NCBI GenBank assembly: GCA_905331475.1
Contig: CAJNYU010001305.1
Location: forward strand, 310,001 to 374,000
Direction: 5' to 3'
DNA from: Rotaria socialis
Lineage: Eukaryota > Rotifera > Eurotatoria > Philodinida > Philodinidae
Length of the DNA: 64,000 nucleotides
Shown here: positions 43,393-55,665 of the stretch, one piece after another
How the letters are laid out: every line of letters starts with the position of its first letter
Position numbering within the stretch: position 1 is the first letter of the stretch
Notes under the pieces: model-generated
Database searches by the model: none
Told to the model about the DNA's origin: nothing
The model's input: only the letters and a program-made list of their open reading frames with translations
Position numbers and translations under genes: made by a program

Positions 43393-43642
43393 GTAAGATA
43401 TTGAAGATCTACGTCAGCTATCCCAATTACCTTGCTAATTAAAACAAAACAAAAAACTCTCGTTCTTCTTATATGTATGTGTGTGCGTGTGTAATTAATT
43501 CCTTGCAACAGAACGAATGAATTGCTTGTTTTTCTTCTTCTTCTTCTTGCTCTATTAGTTTGTCAAAGTTCTTTTGTCTATAATATATTAATGCTGATCC
43601 TTTTTATTTATTTTTTCCAGATAATCAGTCATTCTGACTGAT

Positions 43643-44380
43643 ATGAGTACAAGTAACTCCTCATCACCACCGGTTGATAATCGATTTAAATTCGATTGGT
43701 CACCTGTTTATACACGTTGTATTGAGCCAATTTTCGATTGGAATCAATTTCGTCGTAGTCAACTTCAATATAAATTGGCTGAAAGTTTACATGAGAGTCA
43801 TGTTTATGATCGATGCAATTGCTCTGTGGTAAGATCTAAAGATGACTCTTCTCCTTGTCTTGCTCATGCAGCGAATCGATTTTCTCAAATAAAAATTGAT
43901 GGATTAGTATCACCATTATTAGCATGTCCTTGTATGTTTTGTCGAAAACATTTTAGTGAAAAAGATCGTCCTGAAGGATTACCATCAATAAAAAATCTTA
44001 AACAACTCTTACCAACCAGAGGTTTTATGAATTCGAAGCCATCACCACCGACCATGGTATATTTATCTCGACCACATACTGTTCCTAGTTTTCATGCTAC
44101 TTTTCCACTTGATCATACATTTGCTACACGTTATGTACCAACATTCAAACGTATATCAAGACCGAATGGTGCCAAAGAAGAAATATTTGATGTTCAACAA
44201 ACAGTTATTTCAAAGTCAGCCATTCCAACTCAACTTGGCATGCGTCTAGACGCAGAACCCAATCATGATCATTCACAGGTGTTAAATCTTCCACCTCAAC
44301 GAGATGCATTTTTTCGCAGCGTAGATGATTATTTTAATATGACACCTGGTGGCGGTGCAACTATGCTTTCAGGAGCATAA
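43643..44380 (+). CDS. Unknown intronless 245-residue protein
   Basis: Single exon from ATG 43643 to TAA 44378-44380. It begins with a Ser-rich stretch, then aromatic FKFDWSPVY and IFDWNQF, then VYDRCNC (about 54-60) and a CPCMFCRKHF cluster (about 93-102), which together could bind a metal. The rest is Pro/Arg-rich with LPTRGFM and TFKRISRPNG. No membrane segment. A polypyrimidine acceptor (TTTTTTCCAG, ending 43620) lies 22 nt upstream of the ATG. It resembles its upstream neighbour in the Y-x-R-C-x-C motif only. Function unknown. Confidence 0.7.
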   Translation: MSTSNSSSPPVDNRFKFDWSPVYTRCIEPIFDWNQFRRSQLQYKLAESLHESHVYDRCNCSVVRSKDDSSPCLAHAANRFSQIKIDGLVSPLLACPCMFCRKHFSEKDRPEGLPSIKNLKQLLPTRGFMNSKPSPPTMVYLSRPHTVPSFHATFPLDHTFATRYVPTFKRISRPNGAKEEIFDVQQTVISKSAIPTQLGMRLDAEPNHDHSQVLNLPPQRDAFFRSVDDYFNMTPGGGATMLSGA

Positions 44381-45785
44381 ACGATTCTTCCGATTGATTT
44401 TTAATTGTATACTCATCCTTTATTTTTTCATCATTTTTATATTGTCAACACGAATCTTAATATAGATTTTCTTGAAGTATATTCACAATGAAAACAAAAC
44501 AAAAAACATTTTTTAACGATAAAAGTCAATTCAGAAGTCTTGGACGAAAAAACTCAGTTATTTGATGCTATAAACAAAATAATGCAGATTAAATAGTTCT
44601 TTTTATTCTCGTTAAATAACGAAAATATATCAATCTTTTTCGACTTACGTATATCTAATTGTTCCGTATATATTTTTGATTGTATACTCAACAATAGGTT
44701 TTACTTACCGCAAAGCTAATTTTATCAAAATAGTTTGAAAATATTCAATAATTAATTGAATTTTGTTTGAATTCTATTACTGTGAGAATATGTTAGATGT
44801 GCAGCTTAGCACTTAATCATTCTGCTTATTCACAATTTGACGTAAGAATATTAGTTTGCCATATACAATTTATTTACAAATTGTATCATTTCAAGTGGAA
44901 TTTGTCCTTGACGACGACAGTCTACAAAATTAAGATAATAATATCTTATAACATTTGCTTGTTTTTTAGTCAGTATTGAATGCCTAGAATCAAAATCAGT
45001 CCAACATATATAAGCTTAATCATACCTAATATAATGAGCAAATTTCAAAATCAATTTCCTCAAGTGCTAATTAACCTACCAATGGCAATCGTCATTGTGT
45101 AGAAGTCAAGACAGAAATCTGATGAAAAATAAAATGTTCGTGCTGTTTGCAGAATAAAATTTGAAACAAGAAATAAATACGACTATACTTCTGATTGAAG
45201 AATATCACGATTTTTTTCTGGAATAAGAGAGAGAACGTATTTAGATGAATGAAAAAATTACGATTACGCTGTACTAGATAATTTAATTATGATATTAAAA
45301 CTGTGATAGGTAAATTTTCATTCAACAAAATTGTTTTTACATACGTAATAAATCAAGAGAAATAAACTTGCCAAATATGATATCAATAAATGTGTGATGC
45401 AGCCAGAAGAAATCCATCTATAACTTAATTTTAATATTGGTAGAAAAGAAAAAGTTTTATTGATACCGACTTTGTCGATAATGTGAAAATACTGAGTCAT
45501 TCTAAACAATAGTGTACGCGAGGGAATATAACATGACATGGCATATATTCCGCGATAGAATGAGAATGACGGGCATAAACATGTTCTACGCAGTTAAAAA
45601 TGAGGCATACTTCCTAGTTTTAAAACATTAAATTTTGTATATAAAGAAAAGAATGAGTAACATGAAACAGATATAAGTGAGAAGAAAAATGTATACGCAC
45701 ATGTATAAACTTGTTTGTAAGTCTTTAAGTTAGAAAAATAAAATCTGAATTTTTATCATAAGAAAATCACAAAGTGTACTAAGCA
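44381..45785. other. Intergenic region, no gene seen
   Basis: AT-rich spacer of 1.4 kb between two plus-strand genes. Small frames at 44797-44979 and, on the minus strand, 45318-45539 look random in composition. No repeats of note. Confidence 0.6.
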
Positions 45786-47737
45786 ATGTCTGAAGTATCG
45801 GAAATAGATAGTTTCTATCTCGTAGAAGAGGAAATCGCTGACGTCGTAAGCAAGTTAAACAGTTTGCATACTCGAGTTCGATCAAGATTGAATGAGAATT
45901 TTGAACACAATAATATACGTGCAATGCCATTCATTCGAAATTTGTGCAGTATTCAAAAAATTGTAAAATCATTAACTGACGATTTGATGAACAATCAACT
46001 GCCTGAACCTTCCCGTGTAAGTAATATTTTAATAAAATAGGAAACTTCAGAATCAAATTCATTTTTTCCTCCACTTAGGATGCTGATCATATTTGGCAAA
46101 TTATTGAAATGTATTCCTATTCGCTAGAAGGCGTAATCGAAGGTACAAATTTATTAGAACGCTTATTTAAGTTAAAAATGCGTTCCATGATTAAACCAAC
46201 GAACTATTTCAATACGATTATTAGTTACGTTCAGTGGCAAAATGAAACTGTCCGGTGTTTTGTTGAGCGATTTAGAGAAAAACCAAGAAATTCTAGACTC
46301 GATGAAATTGAACATTTATGGAATTGGAATTTTCGAGCAAATGAAAGAATGTTTTTTTGTGGCGCTGCTCGGCCACTTCATTTAAAAAAAGTAACAGAAT
46401 TTGCAGCCTTAATGAGTATGTATTATGATAGATTATGGCCTTTTTACAAAGAAAATCGTAATACATTAGCTGAAGCTCTTGCGACATTATTACATCAAGA
46501 AAGTCAAATATATTGGCCTGATTATGAGATATTTCCATGCACTACCTCGAATACAATTATAGATAAATGCTTTCATTATTTCTTTTTCAAAGATCGTAAA
46601 AATACATGGTTTATTAATAGTAGTTCATGTGATTACATACCATTTGTAAGTTCGGCTCGAGAAATATTTGCTAAAAAATTTATTGGGTCTAATATGAAAA
46701 TTCCCGATCAACACAATACAGAGTGGATTTTAGATAATCTTAAACAACAATGTTCAAATATATATGCTCAAAAAAAGAATGCAATTGAACCCTTGATTGT
46801 TATTCTTCTTACATCAAAAAATCGATATGGTCATCGAATCGATGTTGATTTAATTCATTCAGAGCTTAGTAAACGATTCTCATCTATTACTACAATTGTT
46901 GACGGATGCCAAGATGCACAAGCTTTTACCGAAGTTGATATTATTATTTATACTAAACGTTTTACGACAACAGGAGCAGTTGGATTAGTTAATAAAATAT
47001 TTTTAGCAAAAAATGCACTATTACGTACAAAGTTAACAGTTAGTACAAATTTTCCTGTTGGCATCTTAGCTCAATTATATATTAACGTCAATATGGCAAA
47101 TACAGGTCTTGCACATGGTTTAGAAGATCTTGTTAATTCTTCTTGGTGGCATTACTGGCGATGTCCAATTCAAGATGAATTGCGTTTCGCTATTCACTAC
47201 TCATTTTCATCTCAACAGAAGATTGCTGAACATGCACGAGGTCCGATACGATATTCATTTACAGAAGATCTTATTGGAACTATTATTATGCTTAAATCTG
47301 AACTAGATGGACAATGTCTATTAACGAAATTGTGGGCATTACTTAAAAAACAAGGTCATTCATTGGATTGTTTCGTTATGGATAATCCGTATTTGAAAAG
47401 TACCAATGCAGTACATAGTGATAGTGTACGTGAATTGATTGCAGGAAAATTCATCGGCGAATTACGGCAAATGGAAATACGTTCAAGCGACTACTTGTCA
47501 TGGCCATTAGTACCATTTTGGGTTTCGTCTCCAGATGATATATCAGTCGAGGAACTTGATGAACATTTCAAAATATGTTATGCGTATCATTGTTGTTTAC
47601 GTATATCAGTTGGTCGTTGTGGATATCCTGGGAAATTAAAACATTTGATCGAACATATCGATGGTATTTTTCAAAGAAATGAACTCAACGAGTCCGATGA
47701 TTTTCTTGGTAAACATTCATCTCAATGGCCATCGTAG
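45786..47737 (+). CDS. Putative divergent PLP-dependent (class V aminotransferase-like) protein
   Basis: Two exons, 45786-46016 and 46079-47737 with a 62-nt intron, give 629 residues. The first 160 residues are helical and charged without recognised domain. From about residue 220 to 400 the order of motifs follows fold-type I PLP enzymes of the class V/SufS group: a PCTTSNTIID turn (about 230-239), LLTSKNRYGHRIDVDLI (about 320-336), then IVDGCQ (350-355; the Asp would hold the pyridine nitrogen) and, 18 residues on, DIIIYTKRF, where K370 would be the Schiff-base lysine. GAVGLV follows, as in these enzymes. The gap between Asp and Lys is shorter than usual. No signal or membrane segment. Substrate unknown. 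A splice acceptor (TACTAAG) lies 2 nt ahead of the ATG. The gene structure is sound; the family call is tentative. Confidence 0.6.
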
Positions 47738-49319
47738 AATTATCTTGTGAAATTTCAACAAACTAATGTTAAATCACTCAAAATTCAATCAATTATGATA
47801 GCATAAATACAATTTCATTGAAACCTAATAATATTGTCAATGCATTTATATTGCACAATTTTAGCAAGATACGAAAGCATTTGTTCAACATTTACGCTGG
47901 TTACCAGAATATATATTCAAGCGACGCTGTATGATAGCGAACAACGAGAAAAGAATTTATTTCTTCTTATATTCAAACGATATATTTCGAGTTGAGTATT
48001 CAAATTCAATAATTTATTTATTGCAAAAAAAACAATATTCTAGAAGAAAGAATCGATCGAACACTGTAAAACATAAAGTAATTTTTAAAGCTTATTTCCA
48101 TGCAATTAAATATGCATTATACACTTAAAAATTCTGACAAGTAACTTGATTAGAACTCGACAAGTCGGCAATCTCATAGAAATCTTACTAGCAACCGTTC
48201 ATTCTGATAGAACACACATTACAAAAACATACAATGTTTTCCGTTTACATATGATTTGATCTAGTTGTTAGTGATATAACTTGGTCCAATGATAATCGTA
48301 GTGTTGTATTTCAATTAATCTCTATCCGATGAACAAAAAATTCCATGGAACTAGAAACTGAATATTACTTTATAGTTTTGATTAAATTTTCTTTAATAAT
48401 AAATATTTGAAATTAATACTCTATTTAATTTTATTCTGCTCTATTCTCTTTCCCTATCTCTCTCCTCCTCTCCCCCTCCCTCTCTCTCTCTCTCTCTCTC
48501 TCTTTTATCTATTTGAAATACATGAAAGATAAAATATTTAATAAATACTCGATTTTGTTTCGATAACATAACTTGCTACTAAATGGTACTGCTAAAATAT
48601 ATTAAATAAAACGTTTGATCCATGATTTGAAACTGAACGAATCCTCTATATCAATAACGCAAAAACAGACGCTAAAACCTTAGATTACTTATATTCATTT
48701 GGTAGAGCTAGTGATAAATATCATATATGTCCAAGCGGGAAAAAGCGAGACTTCATTGAATTATTTTCGAAATAACGATTGGTTGATGAACAATAGCCAG
48801 TCGATTAGATTTCAGAAACCTCCATACTAGATTTATCTCTGTTGATTATATTACAAAGTTTTGACTGAAGATTTGTTTTGTTTTGTGCCTTTTTCTCTTA
48901 CAAGTTATTTCTAATTCGAGTTATTTTTCCCTTGAACGGAGTTGAATCTTATCTATTAAAAACTATATAAACCAGGTTTTTAATATCACTCATAGTAACA
49001 ATTCAGAAAGTAAACGCGCGAAATCCGTCGAGGCTCATTTATTTGTATTGAGAGAAAATTAAAAATAGAACATATCTTTGGTTGATCGTGTTGTTACACG
49101 ATACCTGGATATTTAATTGTTATCTTTCTTTTCTCTCGCTCGACAGACGAGAGAAACCTAGAAGAAAGAATTGGAAAAAAAGTAACGAACAACTGCACGT
49201 GTTATACTTTTGTTCTTCTCTAATAGTTCATATCTATGTTTGAATAGCTTGCATTATTATAGATAAATTTTTTCAAATTCTCTCTCAACTAGCCTGATCT
49301 CATTGTATAAGTTAGGATT
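47738..49319. other. Intergenic region with (CT)n tract
   Basis: AT-rich spacer of 1.6 kb with a CT-rich tract at about 48451-48504. I see no coding sequence. Confidence 0.6.
48451..48504. repeat. (CT)n microsatellite
   Basis: Pyrimidine tract ending in an uninterrupted TC run, roughly 800 bp upstream of the next plus-strand gene. Confidence 0.85.
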
Positions 49320-52086
49320 ATGTTGTTGGGCAACGTTCGAGAAGATCTTCATCCGAACTGTCGAACAAGTCGTAGTGCACCCCATGTAACACCATCATTT
49401 TCAATAAACGATACAATAAAAATTCCTCTAACTTCAATGTCAACGAGTAATCAAACGTCAATAGGATCACAAGAAGCAATAATGAATTATGCTCGCATGT
49501 CATATCGTTATACAACTGTTTGTCAAAACTACTTAATTATTTTCAATTCTCTTTTTTTATTCATTTTGTCTCAAATAATAGGTTACATTACTTTCTATGC
49601 GCCCACAAGCCGAAGTAACTATTTTTCCTGATCATCTTGTTGAACGACGTTTTCTCGAGTAAGTTTTATTAAAAAGAAACCGTCAAACGTTATATTATAT
49701 TGTTCGTATTTTCATTTTTCTTCATATCTATTTAGTGACGAAAATTATATCAATCTCGATAGAATGTTAGCTGAAAAGGGTGGTAAATTTCGTCAAGATT
49801 CATATGGTATACATGATGGTGCAGGTGATGGTCCTATCACATCAACCAGAATACATAAATATGATTTTTCAGATCCTTGCGTTATCGAAGTAAATCTTGT
49901 TTTTAGTTTTCTCTTTAAATAAAAATACAGTTTAGAAAGTAAAAAGTCGTCGTTCAAAAGATTCATTAACACCTCATCAAGTAGCTGCATTAACATCTGT
50001 TGCAACACGACACCAATCATCAACATACCCAACACCATTATTGTCTCCTCGACAAATTCAACAGCCATCACAAGTTTGGATTGATGATTATAGTCATCGA
50101 AAAGCAAAATTTGATGGAAATAAATATCAACATCATTTGCCAACACCTAATCAAAGATCAAATCTGAATTCATCTGGTATAGTTACGAATGAAATACATT
50201 CTCCTTTGCCACCTAATTATCGATCAAATAATATTCAACGAAATACAAGTACAGTTCCGATTTTACAACGATTATTTCAAGCTCAACAGCGTCAACAGTA
50301 AATTCATTTTTTAAAATGTGTATTTAAGAAAATTTCTTTATATTCCATTTACAGAAATGAACATCTTAAAATGGATGCTCGAAATAAACAAACCTCATCT
50401 TATGTTAATAGTCCAATATCAATTTCAGAACATTATCAAAAAGATGTATCTGTATTTTGTACACCTAGATCACCAGAACAATCGACTTCATGTAATACAT
50501 TAGCATGGCCATTTTCGATGGATCAAAATCAAAAAGTAGTATTTGTTGTTGATATCTATTTCCGCATATCTTTTTATTGATTAGCCTGTAACACATCCAT
50601 TACATATACCTATGTCAACTCAGAATACTGTTAAAAAGAATCAGGTAATATAATTTCTTTCTTTTGTCTGATAAGAAATGAGCGATGCCCAAAAAATGAA
50701 AGATGGATATGCAAACCAGTTGGATGACTCTTTTGAAATACCTCTTAGAAAATTTTGGATTATGAACGAGATACGAGATATATTATCACATTAATTTTTC
50801 AATAAAATAGGCATTAGAGTTTTGAAAATTTTAGAAAAGATTTTCAGAATTGAACAAGCTCACGAATAATTTTCATCTCATTTTATTTATTCTTTTTCAA
50901 ATCAAAATCTTCTAAATTAGGCAATAACACTACCAATGAGTTTATTATGTTTTTTTTGAAGGTTTTTATTCTAAAATTGGGTTTTGAATTTGATTATCTT
51001 CGATTTCCACAAGTAAAATATGATATTTAGACAATTTTTCTTGATCATCTATAAACTTTAGTCTATCTTTCTTTGTTGAAAATAAATTTTTATACGGTAT
51101 TTTTTAATTGATCTTTCTATCTTATCTACATCAAAGGATCTGCTAACTCAATTAATCAATGAGCAACTTCGATGTTCAACAACTATGCAAACACCAATAT
51201 CGTCAAATATGGATACTAATGACTTAAATAATATCAATCAAAATGATAACATTGATGGTGATGATGATGACGAACAAAATTATTATTCAGCACCACCTTC
51301 ACGTATGTTCATAAAAATTAACTTAATTTAAAAAACAAAATTTGTTTTAATTTTTTGAATAATAGCAATGAAACAACAAGATTCTTCACAGTCTTTATTT
51401 AATAATTCAGATACTCCTGAACATAATCGTATTTATAATCAAGCAGTATTATTGAATTCACTTGTACGTAATATGGTCAATGAAAGTAATATTAAAAATT
51501 CATCATCTAATGAATCTTGTTTTTCAAATGATACTCAAGTAATAAACAAAAAACTAAACGATTTAATTTTTTAATTTAATATTTTGGATAAATTTTAGTC
51601 AACAAATTTGAATGTGGAAGAAAATGAAAGTTATACAGAAATGTATAATCTTATTCGTCTTTTGTCTCCAGGCATTAAAAGTAAATTCATTTAGTTGAAC
51701 AAAAGTAAAATCTTTTTTTGTCTTTGTTTTTCGTATTATTTTTAAAAGATGTTGCTCAACAAGAATTACTTCAATATCTTGAACAGGGCTGTTTGAATGA
51801 ACGAAATGAAATGCTTCGTTTAGTTGGATCACTAAATCCTAATGAACAAAATTCATTGAAACCAATACTACTTCGATTAATTAATGAACAATTAGATATC
51901 ATGAAAAAACAACAACAAATTCAACAAGGTAGTTCAACATCGATACCTCATGAATATTCTCAAGAAACACGTTCCACACTAGAAAGTTGGTTTGGTTCTG
52001 ATATCTATGCAAATGCATATCCACGTATGCCATCAGATCGTGTTATATCAGCATGCGATCTTGAACAATCACGTATTTCAAGATAG
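49320..52086 (+). CDS. Unknown ten-exon, largely disordered protein
   Basis: Exons 49320-49517, 49582-49658, 49736-49889, 49936-50297, 50355-50535, 50585-50644, 51137-51302, 51366-51538, 51599-51680 and 51749-52086 join in frame to 596 residues. The most ordered part is about 67-145 (VTIFPDHLVERRFLDDE, then INLDRMLAEKGGKF and HKYDFSDPC), which looks like a conserved domain or binding segment. The middle is Asn/Gln/Ser/Pro-rich. A helical segment near the C-terminus (about 495-545) contains LLQYLEQGCLNERNEML and LLRLINEQLDIMKKQQQ, probably coiled coil. An acidic stretch (DGDDDDEQN) lies at about 335. No membrane segments. ATG at 49320 follows an acceptor-like AGTTAG by 4 nt. Exon 5 could end 3 nt later. 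I do not recognise the family. Confidence 0.72.
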
Positions 52087-53235
52087 AACTCATTCGTTTT
52101 GACCGTTCGTTTTGTTTTTATAGTTGCATTCTTTTATCCGTTTTTTTCTCTCAGTTCCATTTGGTTCGTTTTTTTTTTCTCTTGTGTTCCAAATTGATCT
52201 GCACAAATATATTTGTCAGATACTTAGAGATTCGGAATGATCATATAAGAAAAGAGAGTGTTATAATTGTCTTTCGTTTGTTTTCTTCTTGAATTTTGTT
52301 TTGTGAAAGTAAAAACAACAGTAAACAGAAATGAAAAAAAAGATATTAGTTAGAAAGCTCAATTATATTTTTGATTCATAAGGATGAAATTGCCTTATTC
52401 AATGTTCGTCAATTTCAACAAGAATATATCGTAAAAATTTCACTGATCTCTCAGAATCTATAGTGTTTTGATACTTTTGATCAATCTAAAGAACTGCGTC
52501 TTCCCCTCAATAGTGTAATATTGACGCTGGATAATTAATCATATATAAGACTCATCACTAGCTTCCAAACTTATTTCAATTAGTTGCTGCGTGATTGTTG
52601 ATAACACTTATTTCTGATTTGATAGTTTATCTATTCAAAATATCAACTTTCTATGCTATATATGCATTGTACTAGAATAGAAACGACATGTTTTAATGTC
52701 GCTCTAATCGTAGACTACAGATGAAATAGATAAAAACAAAATTTCACTTAGTTTTCAATTGAAACTTCCTGCTTGAGAAGATGAAAAATAAATTGCAACC
52801 AATCTTAATATTTCTTACGATATGAACAGATAAACTATAAAAAACATCATCTATAGTCTGACAAAAACCGGAACTTAATCTGTTGAAATCATATTGAGAT
52901 TTTAGAAAAATTAGATAATTCATTTGGAAAAATGACTGAATAATGAAATCGTCAATGATTGTAAAGACTGATTATTGCTCTCGTAGATTTAAACTATGGC
53001 CAAAAAATTAAATACAAAGATCACACTGATATCTCAGAGGGAAAATCAAATCTAAAGCTGTAGGATTGTTCACCATATGAAGGAAAGAAAAACAGACAAA
53101 TATTCTTATGCCACTCTATCATTTTTGATATTTCTTTTAAAACCTTTGATTTCGATATCCTAAACGATAATAAGTGAAAAATAAAATTTTCTGTTATCGC
53201 TGTACTATTTACTTAAAAAAATACAAACAAAACAG
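52087..53235. other. Intergenic region between convergent genes
   Basis: About 1.1 kb lying between a plus-strand 3' end and a minus-strand 3' end. It should hold both 3' untranslated regions. No further feature seen. Confidence 0.6.
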
Positions 53236-54798
53236 TTATTCAACTAGCCGATAATAAAACAGAGCTCCTGGATATCCAACCCACACTGCTAATGTTCCAT
53301 TATCCATTGAACAAGCATTAATTGGTTGTTCAGGTAGAATTTTAACGAATCGTCGTTTTCGTTTTCCAATTCCAACAATTTTATTTTCTATTGGATCTAA
53401 TATGAGCCATGTTTTCCATAAATACATAAGTGAACTAATCCCACCTATATTATAACCATTGCTTCGGGATAAATTTATTTGATGTAAACCTAATAATGTT
53501 TCTGCATCATAAACTGTCATCATAAGATTTGTTAAAACAATGGCTATTCGTTCATCAGATAAACCCATAGCACAAATACGTGTATTATTATTGTTACTAC
53601 CACCTGAACAATCAATTGCCTTAATATGTTTTCTTGTATTATGATCAATACGCGTTAGCATACATGAATATTGGCGATCGCTAATATAGCAATAATAAAT
53701 GCCTAATGAATTTGATTTCATTAAACGTGTTTGAGACCATATAGCTGGTGTTGGTTTATAACGGGATGACGATGGCAATAATACGGACGAATTCGTTTGT
53801 CTTAAATGATAGCTTTGATGTTTTACTGATAATGGTCGACCACGAAGTTTAATTGAATCAGTAACAGATATAAAATCATATACATATAAACAGTTATCTT
53901 CTAATGTTGTAACAAGAAGTTTATATAAAAATGAACACCAAAAACATTCAAGAATTGTTGATGGAGATTCTGGCGGTTGTTGCCATGGATAAACACTAAC
54001 GGAACTTTGATTGTTTATTATCATTAAATGACGTGGCATAGCTAAAATAATATCATCGATATGACTGGTCATAGAAAACGGTTGACAAAAACTAATTATT
54101 GGTAGGGCAGACGATATTGTTTGATCAAGTAAAGTTTTAACTAGAGGTATTGTTGCATTTTTTGATTCGAATACAATATCGTCTTTATAAATTATAGATT
54201 TTTTTGAATGTACTTCAATATTATTTAATGTTTCTGTTTGAACCGATACATTTCGAACGGCCACTGGATTAGTTTTAGTATCTACATGAACATTTGGCTT
54301 ATGTAAAATACTGTTTTGATTCGTCGTTGCTTTTTCAAGTTCTTTTTCTTTTTCTTTTTCTTTTTCTTTATCTACGTCATCGTCATCTGATTCGAATGAA
54401 TCTGTTTCAGATGAGCTACTTGATGATGATTGATTTGCACGAATTTCTTCTTGAATAATTTGTGGTGGTGCGACTATTGGTTGTTGTTGCTGTAGTGGTG
54501 ATGAGACTATTGGTTGTTGTTGTTGTTGTAGTGGTGGTGAGACTATTGGTTGTTGTTGTTGTTGCTCTAGTGGTGGTGAGGCTATTGGTTGTTGTTGTTG
54601 TTGTTGTAGTGGTGGTGGAGATACAGGCGATGATGGTGGACGTGGTGTTACAGTTGTATCTTCTGTAATTTCAGTAGTTGTTACATCGTGTGGTAGAGAT
54701 TTTCTTGCCGGAGGAACTGGAGGTGTTCGATTTTCTTCTGATAGTTCTTCAGGAATAAATTCATCATCATCATAAAACGAATCTCTGTTGATACTCAT
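53236..54798 (-). CDS. Unknown single-exon protein with Pro/Gln tandem repeats
   Basis: 520 residues from ATG at 54798-54796 to TAA at 53236-53238, without introns. The N-terminal 45 residues are acidic and end in PPVPPARK, a likely SH3 ligand. At about 65-125 four imperfect repeats follow, of the form QQQQQQPIASPPLE, each shorter in Gln than the one before. Next come a Ser/Asp block (SSSSSSETDSFESDDDD) and a KEKEKEKEKELEK charged run. The C-terminal 330 residues are folded in appearance, with regular hydrophobic beta-type segments and Trp (VSVYPWQQPP, LYVYDF, LMMTVYDAETLLGLHQI), suggesting a WD/NHL-like propeller without clear signature. No membrane segment. Function unknown; an adaptor role is inference. 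Confidence 0.75.
   Translation of the reverse strand: MSINRDSFYDDDEFIPEELSEENRTPPVPPARKSLPHDVTTTEITEDTTVTPRPPSSPVSPPPLQQQQQQPIASPPLEQQQQQPIVSPPLQQQQQPIVSSPLQQQQPIVAPPQIIQEEIRANQSSSSSSSETDSFESDDDDVDKEKEKEKEKELEKATTNQNSILHKPNVHVDTKTNPVAVRNVSVQTETLNNIEVHSKKSIIYKDDIVFESKNATIPLVKTLLDQTISSALPIISFCQPFSMTSHIDDIILAMPRHLMIINNQSSVSVYPWQQPPESPSTILECFWCSFLYKLLVTTLEDNCLYVYDFISVTDSIKLRGRPLSVKHQSYHLRQTNSSVLLPSSSRYKPTPAIWSQTRLMKSNSLGIYYCYISDRQYSCMLTRIDHNTRKHIKAIDCSGGSNNNNTRICAMGLSDERIAIVLTNLMMTVYDAETLLGLHQINLSRSNGYNIGGISSLMYLWKTWLILDPIENKIVGIGKRKRRFVKILPEQPINACSMDNGTLAVWVGYPGALFYYRLVE
54478..54612. repeat. Coding minisatellite (Pro/Gln units of 36-48 bp)
   Basis: Four units built of (TTG)n plus a conserved TAGTGGTGRTGAGACTATTGG core lie inside the minus-strand gene. 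Unit length falls stepwise through loss of Gln codons, as expected from replication slippage. Length is likely to vary between alleles. Confidence 0.85.
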
Positions 54799-55665
54799 TG
54801 TGTTCAATAAAATAGGATCATCTATAACTTATGTTCTTCTTATACTTCCCAACAAACGATATGTGTTGCGTTGTTAAGCACAAAATTTATAACTGCAACT
54901 ATTCTTTTTTCTTCTTCCTCTTCTTTGTCTCCAGCACGACAGAATAGGTGAGGTGAAGAATGAAGAGAGAAAATTTGTTGAAGAGCACACAACATCAAAA
55001 GTTGTCATGTGCACAAGCGAAGAGGCAAAAAAAGAAAAAAAGAAGAAATGAGAGAAAGAAAGACGTTCAGAATTATTGATGAATCGTAAAATATAAGAGA
55101 TGAAAAAATTCTTTCATTTGCTTAACATGTAAAGAAAGATTTACTTTTTCACTCGTACTTAAAAACTTCTCAATAATACTTTATATTTTAATCAGACCAT
55201 TCGACTTTTTTGCTGATATTTGATCATTTCTTTTCATCTAACATTTGTCAAGTGTAAATACATGTTTATTATTTAGAAGAAAACACATCGACATATGAAA
55301 CCTTCCACTATGAAATGCTTACTTTTAATTTTTAAAGCAAGATTTTTTGTATTACTATAGTTACATTCTTATTATTATAACCTATTGTACATACTATGTA
55401 TTTAGTTTACTATAATATTTCAAACATTAAAATTAACTGTAGAATTGAAGTTCATTAAATTTAGCATATAACTCATCACACGACATCCCAAAATATTCTA
55501 TTCAACACACAATAGTCATAAATATAGCACAGATTATTTAAAAAATAAAATTTAAGGAAGATGTAACATGTACTAGAAGTAAACATAAGTCATATCTTGA
55601 TTAACAATAGATTATACTCTAATCTCTAAGATTTATTAACGAAAGAATAAAATGAGAAAAGTACA
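54799..55665. other. Intergenic region, no gene seen
   Basis: AT-rich spacer between two minus-strand genes, with purine-rich tracts at about 54900-55070 upstream of the Pro/Gln gene. No RNA gene or repeat recognised. Confidence 0.6.
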
